NCBI GenBank assembly: GCA_009928265.1
Contig: RFPR01000030.1
Location: 1-17,970, forward strand
DNA: 17,970 bases
Reading direction: 5' to 3'
From: Pseudomonadota bacterium
GTDB taxonomy: Bacteria > Verrucomicrobiota > Verrucomicrobiia > Chthoniobacterales > UBA6821
Positions within the stretch are counted from its first letter, which is position 1; each line of letters starts with the position of its first letter. The notes below the pieces were generated by a model, which did not search any database, was not told the origin of the DNA, and worked only from the letters and a program-made list of their open reading frames with translations. A program made the position numbers and the translations under genes. Shown piece by piece: positions 16,038-17,970 of the stretch.

Positions 16038-17970
16038 TTAGCGTGAATGTCTGGAAGCTGTGGAGGGATCGCCGGGAATTGCTTCCGAAGTCAGGGCCTT
16101 GGCATCAGGAGCTAGGATCTCTTTGTCTTTTTCCACGGACTTGATCAATGGTTGGCCTGCGGGATCAAGTAATCCTGCGGATACAAAGATGAGCAGGTTC
16201 CGCTTGATGCGCTGGTTGGAGGAACTGCGGAAAAGAGAACCCGCCAAAGGGATATCACCCAGAATGGGCGTTTTATCCTGAACCTTCTGCACATCTTCAC
16301 GCATGAGACCGCCAAGTACCACTGTCTGACCATCGTAGATGGTGACTTGGGTGTCGACTTGTCGAACACTAAAAACAGGTTGATTAATGATATTGGGAGT
16401 TAGATCCACGGGTTTTGTTCCAGAAATAATCCCATTGAAGGCATTGGTTCCACCGATGTAAACGGGCGCAATTGTTGAAATGGGTGTTCCGTAATTCACG
16501 AATCCTTGGAATTCTGTGATCTGGGGAGAAAGGCTGAGTTCAATCGTATAACCGTCAGGCCCTACCGTGGGTTCCACTTCCAGTTGCACTCCGACATTGC
16601 GTGTTTCAAAAGATGTTGGAGTTGCAGGCGTAGCAGGATTGACCCCCCCTCCTTGGTTCTGGGGAATCTGAGGTGGAGAGTAATCCCGGGGGTAGGGGAA
16701 CTTTCGGGTGATATTGATCGTTGCTTTACGTCCGCTGGTCACGGTTACTTTCGGAGCGGAGACAAGATCCACCCCTTTCTGCTGATTCAGCGCGCGAAGG
16801 ACGACTTGGAATTGGGGATTGGTGAAGACCCCGGCCAATGCAAGAACGCCTGCGGCCGGGCCCGCCGGGGATCCAAAGAGCAAACCGTCCAAGGCATTGG
16901 CTTTGACGGCTGCCGAGCCGGTTCGATTACCGGCAGTGAGGTTGCCAGTGCCGTCACCAGTGATATTTCCAACGGGGCCGGCTGGGGATGCTGATTGAAC
17001 AAAGGGATAGGGGCCCCCTCCCTGTTGATTTCCCTGGGTTCCTCCGCCTCCGTAAAAACCACTGCCTCCTGAAAGATTGAAGGCCCCCAAAAGCCAGTCA
17101 AATCCTAGTTCCTGAAGGTTATTTTGAGAGACCTCCAGAAAGCGAGCCTCGATCTCCACCTGACTGGGCGGAGTCGCCAACGAGACTTCCACGAGGGAAT
17201 CGATCAGGTCGAGGTTGGCTTGGGTGTTTTTGACCAATAACTTGCTGCTGGAGGCCAGGTAGGTGGCACTGGCTCCTGCGGGAAAAGTGACGCCTTGAGA
17301 TTCCAAGAACTCCTTGGCTCCGGCCTTGCCCGTAGTCTGGGGAAGTCCGGGAGTGGCAGAGGTCGGTGGGGTTCCTGCCCCTGAGGAGGATGCGGAGGCC
17401 GAGGAAATGAACCCCGGTGGAACTTTGTATTCCTTGGAAATCAGCGTTTCGGTCGGCTCTGAAAGGGGGACGATAGCCACCGCATAGGGCTCGATCTTTA
17501 CCTTTAGGTTGGCTGCGGAGGCGATGTATTTCAGGGCCTCACCAAGGGGTAGGTCATTGAGCGAGAGGTTAATCTTTGTTCCTCCGTCGACGGCTTCCTT
17601 TGCAGGGTCGAGTTTGAGAACGATGTTCACCCCCCGCTTTGCGGGATCTGTCTCCGTCGTGTCGAGCGTGCGGGATTTCTTCTGAAGTTTTTCGACGGCA
17701 TCGCGCACGCTTTCATCCGACAAGGTCAATTGCGGAATCCGGATTTCCTGAAGCTTACGACTGATGGCCCCCGTGTTCTTCACCTCGATGGGGCTTTGCT
17801 CGACGATGGTCGGGGCACCTGTGTCGAATTTGGGCACGGGTAGTTCCCATGCCTTGGCAACCTGTTCCAGCATCTCTCCGCGGCGCTCATTGTATGCCGT
17901 CTGGGCGTAATCGGTGCGCTGCTTGTTCACCTGCTCCATGCCGAGACGGGCGGCTGTGTTCTGGGGATCC
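16038..17970 (-). CDS. Amuc_1098-type type IV pilus outer-membrane secretin (copy B, 5' end beyond window)
   Basis: The frame is open to the right edge; 643 residues are visible. The visible start DPQNTAARLGMEQVNKQ aligns with DPYNTAARKGMEALHNS in copy A, so the missing part should be the signal peptide and TPR-like region. The STN domain (GVNIVLKL, then INLSLNDLPLGEALKYIA), small N-domain (ESQGVTFPAGASATYLASSS) and secretin core (VEIEARFLEVSQNNLQELGFDW, VLRALNQQKGVDLVSAPKV, DGQTVVLGGLMREDVQKVQDK, ILGDIPLAGSLFRSSS) all match copy A in order. It differs in the glycine-rich loop after the first core strand, the loop before NIINQPVFS and the C-terminal tail, and it lacks the Ser/Thr/Gln insert. 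The role would be an outer-membrane pore for a type IV pilus-like or type II-like system. Genes of that system, if present, should lie beyond the right edge. Confidence 0.9.
   Translation of the reverse strand, partial: DPQNTAARLGMEQVNKQRTDYAQTAYNERRGEMLEQVAKAWELPVPKFDTGAPTIVEQSPIEVKNTGAISRKLQEIRIPQLTLSDESVRDAVEKLQKKSRTLDTTETDPAKRGVNIVLKLDPAKEAVDGGTKINLSLNDLPLGEALKYIASAANLKVKIEPYAVAIVPLSEPTETLISKEYKVPPGFISSASASSSGAGTPPTSATPGLPQTTGKAGAKEFLESQGVTFPAGASATYLASSSKLLVKNTQANLDLIDSLVEVSLATPPSQVEIEARFLEVSQNNLQELGFDWLLGAFNLSGGSGFYGGGGTQGNQQGGGPYPFVQSASPAGPVGNITGDGTGNLTAGNRTGSAAVKANALDGLLFGSPAGPAAGVLALAGVFTNPQFQVVLRALNQQKGVDLVSAPKVTVTSGRKATINITRKFPYPRDYSPPQIPQNQGGGVNPATPATPTSFETRNVGVQLEVEPTVGPDGYTIELSLSPQITEFQGFVNYGTPISTIAPVYIGGTNAFNGIISGTKPVDLTPNIINQPVFSVRQVDTQVTIYDGQTVVLGGLMREDVQKVQDKTPILGDIPLAGSLFRSSSNQRIKRNLLIFVSAGLLDPAGQPLIKSVEKDKEILAPDAKALTSEAIPGDPSTASRHSR

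Overview
The window looks like chromosomal, mostly housekeeping DNA from a member of the Verrucomicrobiota. The main pointers are two tandem secretins of the Akkermansia Amuc_1098 type, a coaE-rho gene pair, an FtsH whose linker after the second membrane segment looks verrucomicrobial, and a Kdo transferase that implies a Gram-negative envelope. The assignment is by recognition only; no search was run. Codon and base use look even across the window, and I see no insertion sequence, tRNA, rRNA, CRISPR array, prophage or obvious island.

Layout. At the left edge, a 5-formyltetrahydrofolate cyclo-ligase gene and a truncated AI-2E/PerM-type membrane protein lie on the minus strand. A divergent NAPE-PLD-like metallo-beta-lactamase-fold hydrolase runs towards ftsH (minus strand). 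Divergent from ftsH is a plus-strand pair: a DUF2334 polysaccharide-deacetylase-like protein and a large PHP-domain/GT4 glycosyltransferase fusion. This pair converges on kdtA (waaA), which follows rsmD on the minus strand. Divergent from rsmD is a lipid kinase gene of the YegS/DagK family, broken by a -1 frameshift, followed 2 bp later by a rhomboid protease gene. The rhomboid gene overlaps the 3' end of rho tail to tail. rho is translationally coupled to coaE upstream. The right end holds two tandem secretin paralogs on the minus strand, the second running off the window.

How the genes work together. Several act on the envelope: Kdo transfer to lipid A, a glycosyltransferase with a putative deacetylase, a lipid kinase, two membrane proteases (FtsH, rhomboid) and a type IV pilus-like outer-membrane channel. 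The rest are core metabolism and information processing (folate, CoA, 16S rRNA methylation, transcription termination).

The points most worth a second look are four. The lipid kinase frameshift falls exactly on a GGGTTTT slippery heptamer. The PHP domain has apparently lost several metal-binding histidines. The secretin gene is duplicated. Rho lacks the usual aromatic residues of its primary RNA-binding site. I did not find a wholly new multi-gene system. Gene-free stretches are all short; the longest is 108 bp (13308-13415) and holds nothing I can name.
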